DNA from: JANNMJ01 sp031425525
Lineage (GTDB): Bacteria > Bacteroidota > Bacteroidia > Cytophagales > Hymenobacteraceae
Direction of reading: 5' to 3'
Assembly: GCA_031425525.1 (NCBI GenBank)
Contig: JANPJM010000035.1
Span: 38,341 to 102,340, forward strand
Length of the DNA stretch: 64,000 nucleotides
Numbering within the stretch: position 1 is the stretch's first letter; the number at the start of each line of letters is the position of its first letter. The position numbers were made by a program, and so were the translations under genes. The notes below the pieces were generated by a model, which saw nothing but the letters and a program-made list of their open reading frames with translations, was not told where the DNA came from and did not search any database. Below, in pieces: positions 52,088 to 59,930 of the stretch.

Positions 52088-52143
52088 TTTTTCGTTTCTC
52101 GTTAACCGGCTAACGGGAAACGAAAAACGATTAACGAGAAACG
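52088..52143. repeat. Inverted repeat with two registers (CGTTTCTCGTTAA)
   Basis: CGTTTCTCGTTAA at 52093-52105 pairs perfectly with TTAACGAGAAACG at 52131-52143. Nested within, TTTTTCGTTTC also pairs with GAAACGAAAAA (52117-52127). It begins right after the stop codon of the large membrane protein and ends about 45 bases before the ABC transporter gene. Confidence 0.75.
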
Positions 52144-52189
52144 CCCCCAAGGCAACCATCTCCCCCTTCCCCCGCTCCCTATCCCTGAA

Positions 52190-52960
52190 ATGAATGGACA
52201 CGCTGCACCCGCTTCCACCGCCGTCGGATCAACCGGCGCTACTGCCCCCGTCATCATCGAAACCCACGACCTTGGCAAGGCCTACCAAATGGGCACCGAA
52301 GAGATTCGCGCGCTCCGCTCGGTTTCCATCACCATTCGACGGGGCGAATACGTGGCATTCATGGGGCCGTCGGGGTCGGGGAAATCCACTCTGATGAATC
52401 TGATCGGGTGTTTGGATACGCCCACGAGCGGCTCGTATGTGCTCAACGGGCAAGACGTGAGTAATATGACCGACAATGCGCTCGCGGAGGTCAGGAACAA
52501 GGAAATCGGCTTCGTTTTTCAAACGTTCAACCTGTTGCCGCGCGCCTCGGCCCTCGACAATGTGGCCTTGCCGCTGGTGTACGCCGGGTTGGGCCGGAAA
52601 GCCCGCCACGTCCGCGCGCTGGCGACGCTGCGCTCGGTGGGCCTCGAAAACCGGGCGACGCACCGCCCCAACGAGCTTTCCGGCGGCCAGCGGCAGCGCG
52701 TAGCCATCGCCCGCGCGCTCGTCAACGACCCCAGTATTCTGCTCGCCGACGAACCCACCGGCAACCTCGACACCAAAACGAGCCACGAGATCATGGACTT
52801 GTTCGAGGCGCTCTACCGCCAGGGCAACACCATCATCATGGTGACGCACGAAGAAGACATTGCGCAGTACGCGCACCGCATCGTGCGCCTGCGCGACGGG
52901 CTGGTGGAAAGCGATGTGCCGAACGTGGGGAAGTTGAGCGGGAGCGTGGGTGGGGTTTAA
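52190..52960 (+). CDS. ABC transporter ATP-binding protein (LolD/MacB type)
   Basis: A 256-residue ATPase with Walker A GPSGSGKST (about 67-75), Q-loop VFQTFNLLPRASALDNVALP, ABC signature LSGGQRQRVAIARAL, Walker B ILLADEPTGNLD and H-loop MVTHE. The NLLPRASALDNVALPLVYAG context is that of the LolD/MacB subgroup, which powers lipoprotein sorting or macrolide/peptide export with an FtsX-like permease. No permease lies in the window. Length is normal with a 24-residue N-terminal extension. Confidence 0.93.
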   Translation: MNGHAAPASTAVGSTGATAPVIIETHDLGKAYQMGTEEIRALRSVSITIRRGEYVAFMGPSGSGKSTLMNLIGCLDTPTSGSYVLNGQDVSNMTDNALAEVRNKEIGFVFQTFNLLPRASALDNVALPLVYAGLGRKARHVRALATLRSVGLENRATHRPNELSGGQRQRVAIARALVNDPSILLADEPTGNLDTKTSHEIMDLFEALYRQGNTIIMVTHEEDIAQYAHRIVRLRDGLVESDVPNVGKLSGSVGGV

Positions 52961-52985
52961 TACCGGAATTTTCTGCCCGACGATT

Positions 52986-52993
52986 TATCTTTG
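52986..52993 (+). promoter_or_regulatory. TATCTTTG -7 box 6 bases before the antitoxin start
   Basis: Exact TAnnTTTG. The ATG is at 53000, so the transcript would be leaderless or nearly so. The frame continues upstream to a TTG within the box, which is therefore not the start. Confidence 0.6.
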
Positions 52994-52999
52994 ACAGGT

Positions 53000-53248
53000 A
53001 TGAAACTGACCCTCGAAGTCGCCGACGACAAAGCCGCCTTCTTTCTGGAATTGATCGCGAACCTCCCGTTCGTCAAAACGCCACGTAAACGCGCGAAGGC
53101 AACCGGGCAACGCAAAATCGGCCAGCAGCCCGGTCAGGACACGACAGATTATTTGCTGTCTTCGCCCGCGAATCGCGAACGGCTGCTGGCTTCCATTGCC
53201 GACGTTCGCGCCGGCCGAGTCGAGTACCACGACTTGATCGACGAGTAA
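53000..53248 (+). CDS. Antitoxin-like small protein, 82 aa
   Basis: MKLTLEVADDKAAFFLELIANLPFVK… begins with a strand-helix unit like DUF2683-type or Phd-like antitoxins. The last third SPANRERLLASIADVRAGRVEYHDLIDE is the acidic, extended region that usually wraps the toxin. Immediately downstream (ATG at 53250) begins a YoeB-like toxin that is broken, so the antitoxin appears orphaned. The family assignment is by resemblance and context. Confidence 0.7.
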   Translation: MKLTLEVADDKAAFFLELIANLPFVKTPRKRAKATGQRKIGQQPGQDTTDYLLSSPANRERLLASIADVRAGRVEYHDLIDE

Positions 53249-53249
53249 T

Positions 53250-53360
53250 ATGCGACTGGCTTGGGAAACGCGCGGCTGGGAAGGCTATCTCTACTGGCAG
53301 CAGACGGATAAAGAACAGCCACCTTGCGCGCCGCTTAAATTGCTAAGCAATGCTTCATGA
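53250..53360 (+). pseudogene. Truncated YoeB/Txe-like toxin
   Basis: The first 21 residues, MRLAWETRGWEGYLYWQQTD, match the start of YoeB-family mRNA interferases (W…YLYWQ…D). After K the sequence turns into EQPPCAPLKLLSNAS and a TGA at 53358-53360; nothing like the YoeB catalytic C-terminus (normally ~85 residues) follows in frame. A fragment in another frame, about 53352-53436 (TGFCLVSEHKKRWCG), could be decayed remainder. Up to 53485 no other gene is seen. Confidence 0.75.
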
Positions 53361-53485
53361 TGCTATTCGCACTGGCTTTTGTCTGGTGAGCGAACACAAG
53401 AAGCGGTGGTGTGGGCTGTACTTTTGTCCTGACCGGTAGGCAGTGGACTCGCCTGTATGCCTCATGCCCATCGGCGTATCTCTAA

Positions 53486-54415
53486 ATGAAAATTGTTTCT
53501 CTTTTTTCCGGCGCTGGTGGCTTGGACCTCGGTCTGCTGCAGGCAGGTCACGAAGTGATTTGGGCCAACGACATTGACCCAGACTCTTGTGCTACCTATG
53601 CTCACAATATTGGCAACCACGTGGTGTGTGCGGACATAGCGAGCGTACCAACCAGTGATATTCCTGATTGTGATGTCGTGGTTGGCGGATTCCCCTGCCA
53701 AGGTTTTTCAATGGCCAACCGGCTGCGTTCACCCGGCGACAGTCGTAACACGCTATACCGGGAGCTTTTTCGCGTTATTCGGGATAAGAAGCCCCGATAT
53801 TTTCTGGCCGAGAACGTCCGGGGTATTCTCAGCCTCGATCAAGGAAATGCTATTCGTCAGATCATCGAAGATTTTGAGTCAATTGGGTACCGCGTTACAT
53901 ACAAAGCGTTCAATACGGCTGATTTTGGTGTACCGCAGTTGCGAGTAAGAGTCATTATCGCCGGAACCCGCGCCGACTTACCACCTGAGTTCGACTACCA
54001 GCACCCGACGCCGACGCACGGCAAGGCCGAAAGAGTGTCCATCGGCGAGGCCCTCGCCGATATTCCCGAGCCGAACGCAAGCGGCAACGATGAACTCCTG
54101 AACCACGTGTTTTCCAAGTATAAGGTCACAGACCGCAATTTTACCGGCCACCGCCGCACTGACCCCACGAAGCCATCGCCCACTATCTTGGCCCGTGGCA
54201 ACGGTAAAGGTGGCGTGTGCGCCATTCAGCATCCTGGTAATCACCGCCGGATGAGCGTACGCGAAAGTGCCGCCGTGCAGACCTTCCCGCTGAACTTTGA
54301 TTTTCAAGGCTCGATGAGCTCGATGTATCGGCAGGTTGGTAATGCGGTGCCGCCGCTGTTTGGCATGCAGTTGGGCCTACAACTCAAAGAGGTGGAAGAG
54401 GCCGTATGCGTATAG
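53486..54415 (+). CDS. DNA cytosine-5 methyltransferase 1
   Basis: A 309-residue C5-methyltransferase. Motif I is LFSGAGGLDLGLLQAG (residues 5-20), the catalytic Pro-Cys is in GGFPCQGFSMANRLR (motif IV), ENVRGIL (motif VI), QLRVRVIIAG (motif VIII, usually QxRxR) and the C-terminal GNAVPP (motifs IX-X). It starts a three-gene operon and overlaps the next gene by 10 bases. GC is around 52%, below its surroundings. Confidence 0.95.
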   Translation: MKIVSLFSGAGGLDLGLLQAGHEVIWANDIDPDSCATYAHNIGNHVVCADIASVPTSDIPDCDVVVGGFPCQGFSMANRLRSPGDSRNTLYRELFRVIRDKKPRYFLAENVRGILSLDQGNAIRQIIEDFESIGYRVTYKAFNTADFGVPQLRVRVIIAGTRADLPPEFDYQHPTPTHGKAERVSIGEALADIPEPNASGNDELLNHVFSKYKVTDRNFTGHRRTDPTKPSPTILARGNGKGGVCAIQHPGNHRRMSVRESAAVQTFPLNFDFQGSMSSMYRQVGNAVPPLFGMQLGLQLKEVEEAVCV

Positions 54416-55329
54416 CTTCTCTTTTTTCCGGTGCTGGTGGTCTTGACCTGGGTTTCAAGATGGCTGGCCACACGGTGGTATGGGCCAATGACCTATTCCC
54501 GGAGGCGGTGCAGACCTACCGCCGCAATCTTGGCAACCACGTGGTATGCGCTGATATTTCGTCGGTGCCCTCGTCGGCGATCCCTGACCACGACATTCTG
54601 ATTGGCGGGTTCCCTTGCCAGGGCTTCTCGGTAGCGAACACGGGGCGAAATGACGCTGATGCGCGCAACCAGCTCTACCTGCAACTACTGCGCGTACTTC
54701 AGGAGAAACAACCAAAGGCTTTTCTCGCTGAAAATGTTAAGGGCATTCTCAGCCTTGAAAAAGGGCGTGTATTCAAGATGATCCTGGCTGATTTCACCTC
54801 CGCCGGGTACCGCGTCAAGTTCAAGCTGCACAACTCAGCCGACTTCGGCGTCCCCCAACGCCGCGAGCGCGTCATCATCATTGGTATTCGAAACGATGTG
54901 CCTTTCGACTACGAATATCCGCTCCCTACCCACGGCGACAGTTCTCTTTTCGCGGAGGTGGCACCTTGGGTAGCTGTTGGCGCGGCGTTACGACATATTC
55001 CAGAACCGGAGGATGCCCCTCACCTGCCCAACCACACCTACTCCAAGTTCAAATTGAAGTTCAACGGCTATCTGGGCAATAGGGCCATTGATCCGAATAG
55101 ACCCGCGCCAACGGTTACCGCGCGCGGCGATGAAAAAGGCGGCGTAGTCGTACTACACCACCCAAACAATCACCGCCGAATGTCAGCCCGGGAACTGGCC
55201 ACGGTGCAGTCGTTTCCTGACGATTGGGTATTCGAGGGAAACCGTTCGTCGATCTACCGCCAAATCGGAAACGCCGTGCCTCCGCTATTGGCCTTTCATC
55301 TGGCCAAACAATTTCCGTTAGCGTTCTAA
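54406..55329 (+). CDS. DNA cytosine-5 methyltransferase 2
   Basis: A 307-residue C5-methyltransferase with the same motif order: LFSGAGGLDLGFKMAG, GGFPCQGFSVANTGRND (catalytic Cys), ENVKGILSLEKGRV, QRRERVIIIGI and GNAVPPLLAFHLA. It is clearly a paralogue of the upstream gene. The target-recognition regions (between motifs VIII and IX) differ. Two C5 enzymes with one nuclease are typical of systems with an asymmetric recognition site, one enzyme per strand. The start overlaps the previous gene. Confidence 0.95.
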   Translation: MRIASLFSGAGGLDLGFKMAGHTVVWANDLFPEAVQTYRRNLGNHVVCADISSVPSSAIPDHDILIGGFPCQGFSVANTGRNDADARNQLYLQLLRVLQEKQPKAFLAENVKGILSLEKGRVFKMILADFTSAGYRVKFKLHNSADFGVPQRRERVIIIGIRNDVPFDYEYPLPTHGDSSLFAEVAPWVAVGAALRHIPEPEDAPHLPNHTYSKFKLKFNGYLGNRAIDPNRPAPTVTARGDEKGGVVVLHHPNNHRRMSARELATVQSFPDDWVFEGNRSSIYRQIGNAVPPLLAFHLAKQFPLAF

Positions 55330-56577
55330 ATGACGACCAAGACACCCCCTGAGTTGCCGTTTGCCGGATACAAATGGCGCTGGGCTACGGCTATGCCGAC
55401 CGAAAGCTTGAACGATCCTCCGGTGTTTCTGGGGGTTCTTCGGATGCTACAACGCAACGAAGGGAAAGCACCAAACAACCAGGAGCTGCACGACGATCTT
55501 CTGGATATGCAGAATCGGGTGGGCACACGGGTTAAGCTGGCCCGCACACCCGAACGAAATCTTCTCCGTAATTCACGTCAGTACTGGGCAGCGTTAGGGG
55601 TCATTGAAAACACGCACGCCCTGGTGTCGCTCACGCCCTTCGGGCGTTTGGTCAGCAATAGCTTACTAACCGAAACCGAGTTTGCCCTTACCGTAGTACG
55701 GCGGTTTACATTGCCGAATCCGGCGACTTCGGATGCCGCAGAAGTAGCCCGATGGAAAGCGGCCGGCTTAGAAATACGCCCGCTGCAACTGCTGCTGGAG
55801 GTGATTGCCGCTTTGGCAAAGGAACCCGGTGATGACGGTTATATCACAGCGGAGGAAGTCCAAAAGGTCGTCATCCCGTTGGCAGGACAGCAAACGACTG
55901 TTGCTGAAATGCTGCCCTGGATTCGTTCCTACCGCCGCGACCCCACCACCATAGCTGGCTGGCCCAATTGTACGCCCCGTGCCAACGATCATCGGATGGT
56001 ACGCGAGTTTTTGTTGTTCCTGGCTAACTACGGGCTGCTCCGTGCCACGCAAGACCCGACTCAGAAACGCCTGAAATCAAGTGTCCGGTATTCGCTCGCC
56101 CAACTGAGCACGACAGAAGTAGATGCCCTTCGCAAACTACCGGCGCCGTCAGGAACCTGGAAGCAGACGTACGACCAACTTAGGCTAACACCTATCCCAG
56201 CCACTGTTGAGAGAAGCAAGGTTGCCCGGCTTATCACCGAGCGACGTTACCAGGGCCCGTTCAGACGCAACACGCTAAAAGCCTATGGCAGCCGTTGCCT
56301 GATAACCGGAACCACCCTTGAGTCTGTGCTGGAAGCAGCGCACATTAAGGATGTACAACACAAAGGTTCTGACCAGCCGGACAATGCCCTTTGTCTGCGC
56401 TCAGACTTACATACGTTGTTCGATACATACCACCTGCGGCTGACTCCGGCCGGAGAAATCAGGTTAAGCTCCCAAGCCCAGCAAGCGCACAACTACGGGT
56501 CGCTGCCTACCCAAATCGCCTTGCCCCCCTTCGTGAACCGCGACTACCTGCAGTGGCGTCTGGATTTTCGGCCATAG
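55330..56577 (+). CDS. HNH restriction endonuclease
   Basis: A 415-residue nuclease beginning one codon after the second methyltransferase. The N-terminal two-thirds (to ~300) is of unknown fold and likely recognises DNA. The C-terminal HNH nuclease includes YGSRCLITGTTLESVLEAAHI (HNH core with the His in EAAHIKDV) and DNALCLRSDLHTLFD (Asn and second His). Companion to the two C5-methyltransferases in an apparently intact type II restriction-modification system. Confidence 0.9.
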   Translation: MTTKTPPELPFAGYKWRWATAMPTESLNDPPVFLGVLRMLQRNEGKAPNNQELHDDLLDMQNRVGTRVKLARTPERNLLRNSRQYWAALGVIENTHALVSLTPFGRLVSNSLLTETEFALTVVRRFTLPNPATSDAAEVARWKAAGLEIRPLQLLLEVIAALAKEPGDDGYITAEEVQKVVIPLAGQQTTVAEMLPWIRSYRRDPTTIAGWPNCTPRANDHRMVREFLLFLANYGLLRATQDPTQKRLKSSVRYSLAQLSTTEVDALRKLPAPSGTWKQTYDQLRLTPIPATVERSKVARLITERRYQGPFRRNTLKAYGSRCLITGTTLESVLEAAHIKDVQHKGSDQPDNALCLRSDLHTLFDTYHLRLTPAGEIRLSSQAQQAHNYGSLPTQIALPPFVNRDYLQWRLDFRP

Positions 56578-56742
56578 AGTGCTAGCATATCGGCCAAAGC
56601 TGCCCCATTAAGGCCACCCTACTGAAGATTGATGCGCTGGTGGCGTAGTTGATTGCGGCAGCCGCAAACCAACCACCCCCCTGCGTCAAAACGCGACGCA
56701 GGCGCCACAAATCGTCAGGGTGCTTCTCAGAAGCGCCAAGGC

Positions 56743-56848
56743 CATTCGTAACTTCTTACGGGTGCCTTCCGCCTTCGCGAGGGGCATTCGTAACTTCTTA
56801 CGGATGGCAATCGCGCACGCGAAGTCCATCCGTAAGAAGTTACGAATG
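56743..56848. repeat. Three copies of an 18-bp repeat, two direct and one inverted
   Basis: CATTCGTAACTTCTTACG occurs at 56743-56760, again as 56785-56807 with an added GATGG, and as its complement CCATCCGTAAGAAGTTACGAATG at 56826-56848. Copies 2 and 3 form an inverted pair with a 18-base loop. Each repeat is itself a weak hairpin (CGTAA…TTACG). The 410-base gap 56578-56992 contains no credible gene. Confidence 0.75.
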
Positions 56849-56992
56849 GGGGTAGCGCCCGGTGGCGAAGGCAGTAAAAAGCATGGGTTGGCGCAGGAAG
56901 TCTGAAAATTTTAGATACATTTGGGCACCGTCGCGGAAGGGGGCACATGGCTACCCGGCGCGGCGGCAGCGACTTATTCCCTTTATTGTCCA

Positions 56993-57706
56993 ATGATCAA
57001 GCTCACCCGTTTGTGCAGCGATGTATTCGCCGAAGAGCAGCGCCCGCTCGAAGACCTTTCGGCCGGCCTGCGCGACCATTTCAAGCGCCTCGAAGCCTAC
57101 CCGCACGGGGGCAAATTCGACGAGATCATCACGGCTACCCGCGACGTGGTAGAGCGCTGGAACGCCACCGAACTGGCCATCAACGCCGGCCAGAACACCC
57201 AGCAGGGCGGGCGCGCGGCCACCACCGACGACCGCACCCTGGCCCTCAACCGCCTGCGCCGCAACTACGCGGCCCTCGACGCGCTCGAAGACGACGCGAC
57301 GCGCGCCAAGCTGCTGCAACGCTTCTACCCGCAGGGCCTCGAACAGTACACCGACGCCAAGCTCGACTCGCTCGACCCGCTGCTCGACGCGTACCTCCAG
57401 CTGCTCGCCGCCGTGCCGGCCGCCGAGCTGCCGCCCAACTTTGCCGCGCGTACCACCACCGACCTGGCCGCCTTCGATACGGCGCGCACCGTGCAGATCG
57501 GGCAGCAGGCCGATACCACCCGTGCCCGCGAACAGCGCAAGGCCATGGTGCCCGAAGTAACCGACCTGCTCACCGATAATTACCACTTCCTGTGCCTGCA
57601 CTTCCGCAAGGAGCGCGGACAGGTACTCGGCTTCTTCAACCGCCGCTACTTCGACGAAATGGCCGCCGATGTGGCCGCTGATGCGCCCGTAGTGCCGGTG
57701 GTGTAG
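56993..57706 (+). CDS. Hypothetical protein, 237 aa
   Basis: A soluble, strongly helical protein from the ATG at 56993: LTRLCSDVFAEEQRPLEDLS, HFKRLEAYPHGGKFDEII and repeated leucine-rich helices (LALNRLRRNYAALDALEDD, LDSLDPLLDAYLQLL), with a C-terminal FNRRYFDEMAADVA. It has coiled-coil/helical-bundle character. No family recognised. It looks chromosomal rather than mobile by GC content and carries a terminator behind it. Upstream codons are open but not convincing as a start. Confidence 0.7.
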   Translation: MIKLTRLCSDVFAEEQRPLEDLSAGLRDHFKRLEAYPHGGKFDEIITATRDVVERWNATELAINAGQNTQQGGRAATTDDRTLALNRLRRNYAALDALEDDATRAKLLQRFYPQGLEQYTDAKLDSLDPLLDAYLQLLAAVPAAELPPNFAARTTTDLAAFDTARTVQIGQQADTTRAREQRKAMVPEVTDLLTDNYHFLCLHFRKERGQVLGFFNRRYFDEMAADVAADAPVVPVV

Positions 57707-57736
57707 TACCCCGCGAGCGGACGTAATGATGCGCCA

Positions 57737-57777
57737 AAAAAACCCCCTGTCGGCTGGTGCCGGCAGGGGGTTTTTTA
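57737..57777. terminator. Rho-independent terminator
   Basis: AACCCCCTGTCGG and CCGGCAGGGGGTT pair with a CTGGTG loop region, followed by TTTT. A-run on the left makes it possibly bidirectional. It ends the 237-aa hypothetical gene. Confidence 0.88.
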
Positions 57778-57780
57778 GCT

Positions 57781-57852
57781 GTAGTGCAGACTTCAGTCCG
57801 ACGTTTTGCCGGTGGTATTTTTGTGAAACGGCGGACTGCAGTCCGCACGACA
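57781..57852. repeat. GTAGTGCGGAC-family inverted repeat, copy 2
   Basis: GTAGTGCAGACTTCAGTCCG at 57781-57800 is mirrored by GGCGGACTGCAGTCCGCACGAC at 57830-57852 across a ~30-base loop. The GACTTCAGTCCG core is the same as in the palindrome at 7776. It lies between a terminator and cobB. Confidence 0.78.
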
Positions 57853-57889
57853 CTCGGCGTTCAGCGAAATCAATACATCAGCGAAATCA

Positions 57890-58585
57890 GTGATCCTCCT
57901 CGTCCTCACCGGCGCCGGCATCTCGGCCGAATCCGGCATCCAGACCTTCCGCGATTCCAACGGCCTCTGGGAAAACCACCGCGTGGAAGACGTGGCGACG
58001 CCTGAAGGTTTTCGGCGCCACCCGGCGCTCGTCCTCGAATTTTACAATCAGCGACGGGCGCAGGCGCGTACCGTGGCGCCCAACGCGGCCCACCGCGCGC
58101 TGGCCGAATTTGATAACGCAACGGATTGGACGGTCTATATCGTGACCCAAAACGTGGATGATTTGCACGAGCGCGCCGGGTCGTCGCGGGTGCTGCATTT
58201 GCACGGGCAGCTCAACCAGAGCCGGAGCGTGAAAACCGGGCAGGTGTACCCCTGCGACGGCGAGATCAACGAGGGCGATGCGTGCCCCGACGGCGGGCAG
58301 TTGCGCCCGCATATCGTGTGGTTCGGCGAAGATGTGCCCGCGATGGTGGAGGCCACCGAACTCGCGCACCGCGCCGATGCGCTGCTGATCGTGGGCACGT
58401 CGTTGCAGGTGTACCCGGCCGCAGGGCTGGTGTACGAAGTGCGGCCGGACGTACCGATTTTTTTGGTCGATAAGCACGTGCCGGATGGGCTGCCGAACCG
58501 CGTGCGCACGTTTGAGGAGGCGGCGAGTACGGGGGTGGTGAAGGCGTTGGCGGCCCTTGCCGGCCGTCCCTTACCCGGCACTTGA
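57890..58585 (+). CDS. cobB: NAD-dependent protein deacylase (Sir2/CobB)
   Basis: Deacylates lysines, consuming NAD and releasing nicotinamide. The 231 residues from a GTG start show the Rossmann-type GAGISAESGI (residues 8-17), TFRD, TQNVDDLHERAG, the catalytic His in VLHLHG (about 102) and HIVWFGE. The zinc-knuckle cysteines are mostly missing: only two (YPCDGEI and DACPDGG) remain of the usual four, a variant seen in class III sirtuins. The last codons lie inside the palindrome at 58559. Confidence 0.9.
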   Translation: MILLVLTGAGISAESGIQTFRDSNGLWENHRVEDVATPEGFRRHPALVLEFYNQRRAQARTVAPNAAHRALAEFDNATDWTVYIVTQNVDDLHERAGSSRVLHLHGQLNQSRSVKTGQVYPCDGEINEGDACPDGGQLRPHIVWFGEDVPAMVEATELAHRADALLIVGTSLQVYPAAGLVYEVRPDVPIFLVDKHVPDGLPNRVRTFEEAASTGVVKALAALAGRPLPGT

Positions 58586-58608
58586 GTGCCGGGCAAGGGA
58601 CGGCCGGC
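58559..58608. repeat. Palindrome of the TTGCCCGGCA family, copy 2, forming the cobB 3' end
   Basis: GCCGGCCGTCCCTTACCCGG and CCGGGCAAGGGACGGCCGGC pair with two mismatches around CACTTGAGTG. The left arm contributes the last residues of CobB (AGRPLPGT) and the TGA. A near-identical palindrome core, TTGCCCGGCA…TGCCGGGCAA, is at 17422-17461. Confidence 0.82.
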
Positions 58609-58662
58609 CGGGCAGTAGGCGGGACAGTAGCGGGAGTGCTTGTTTTCAGCAGCGAAAATTTT

Positions 58663-59673
58663 ATGTCGTTTCGCCACGCCCTCGTGCTGGGCAAGTTTAT
58701 GCCGATGCACGCCGGGCACGTGCATCTGATTGCAGCGGCGGCGGCGCGCGTCGAACGCGTGACGGTGCTGGTTTGCACGCTGTTGCGCGAGCCGCTGGCG
58801 GGCGCGTTACGCTTCCGGTGGGCGACAGACGCGCTGGCGCACCTGCCGAACGTGCGCGTGCTGCACGTGGCCGACGAAGTGCCCGCGCAGCCCGAAGATT
58901 CGCCCGACTTCTGGGCTATTTGGGTGCCGCTGATTCACCGCTATTGCGGCCTCGATTTGGATGTGGTATTTACCTCCGAAACGTACGGCGCCGAGTTGGG
59001 GCGGCGGCTGGGAATACCGGATGTATGCTTCGACCCGGCGCGCACGGCGGTACCGATTTCGGCGACACAAATTCGGAATAACCCTTTGGAGAATTGGCAG
59101 TTTATTCCGGCGGCGGTGCGGCCGCATTACGTGCGGCGGGTGGCGTTGCTGGGGGCTGAATCGTCGGGCAAAACCACGTTGGCGGCGGCGCTGGCGGCCC
59201 ATTTCGGCACCGAATGGGTACCCGAATTCGTGCGCGATTACCTCGACGACGGGCCGAATATCGACTACACCCCCGCCGATCTGGTGGCCATCGGCGCGGG
59301 GCAGCGCGCCCTCGAACGCGCCTACGCGAAACTGCCCGGCCCGCTGAAAACCGGCCTGCTTTTCTGCGATACCGACGCGCTGACGACCACCGTGTGGGCC
59401 GAGTTGTATTTCGGCGAAAACCACGCGCCGCCCGCCCTCGTGCGCCTCGCCGAAAACGACCGTTACGCCACCACTCTCCTGCTCGCCCCCGACTTGCCGT
59501 GGGCCTCCGACGGCACCCGCGACCGCCCCGACCCCGCCACCCGCGCGTGGTTTTTCGGGCGGTTGCGCTGGTGGCTGGAACACGTAGGGCGGCCCTACGT
59601 GGTGATTTCGGGCGATGGCGCGGCGCGGCTGGCGGCGGCGGTGGCCGTTTTGAGGGATGAGGTGAGCAGATGA
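58663..59673 (+). CDS. nadR: NadR-type bifunctional NMN adenylyltransferase / ribosylnicotinamide kinase
   Basis: About 336 residues from the ATG at 58663. An N-terminal nucleotidyltransferase (GKFMPMHAGHVHLI, with the Met-His type HxGH) makes NAD from NMN; after ~160 residues a kinase domain starts with Walker A GAESSGKTTL and DTDALTTTVW, phosphorylating nicotinamide riboside to NMN. This is the NadR salvage enzyme without the DNA-binding repressor part. It sits next to the pnuC and pncC genes, supporting an NAD-recycling role. A nested palindrome element follows. Confidence 0.9.
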   Translation: MSFRHALVLGKFMPMHAGHVHLIAAAAARVERVTVLVCTLLREPLAGALRFRWATDALAHLPNVRVLHVADEVPAQPEDSPDFWAIWVPLIHRYCGLDLDVVFTSETYGAELGRRLGIPDVCFDPARTAVPISATQIRNNPLENWQFIPAAVRPHYVRRVALLGAESSGKTTLAAALAAHFGTEWVPEFVRDYLDDGPNIDYTPADLVAIGAGQRALERAYAKLPGPLKTGLLFCDTDALTTTVWAELYFGENHAPPALVRLAENDRYATTLLLAPDLPWASDGTRDRPDPATRAWFFGRLRWWLEHVGRPYVVISGDGAARLAAAVAVLRDEVSR

Positions 59674-59713
59674 ATAGATAATCAGATGGATACAGACCGT
59701 TGCTGCGGGATAG

Positions 59714-59890
59714 TCGCGCGGGGCTCGGCCCCGGGTGGACTATTCGCGGGCCTCTGGCCCGCCGGTAGACCGCTCGCGGTAGCCCCAAACGCGGCAGCTC
59801 AACTTACACTGAATTATGCGAACGAACCGCGCGCTATGCCGGGGCTGGAGCCCTAGAAATAGCCCACCCGGGGCCGAGCCCCGCGCGATA
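59714..59890. repeat. Nested-palindrome element, copy D
   Basis: About 175 bases between nadR and pnuC. Opens with GTCGCGCGGGGCTCGGCCCC, closes with GGGGCCGAGCCCCGCGCGAT; internal hairpins GCGGGCCTCTGGCCCGC and CCGGGGCTGGAGCC. The order of inner hairpins is changed relative to copies B and C, as though the central part were inverted. A pseudo-tandem GATGAGG…CAGATGAATAG precedes it. Confidence 0.82.
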
Positions 59891-59917
59891 AGCCGCAATT
59901 TGCACGCGCCCACCCCG

Positions 59918-59925
59918 TACTTTCG
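59918..59925 (+). promoter_or_regulatory. TACTTTCG box 5 bases before pnuC
   Basis: One mismatch from TAnnTTTG; only GCCCG separates it from the pnuC ATG at 59931. Matches the short-leader pattern seen at mnmE, menD and menI. Confidence 0.5.
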
Positions 59926-59930
59926 GCCCG

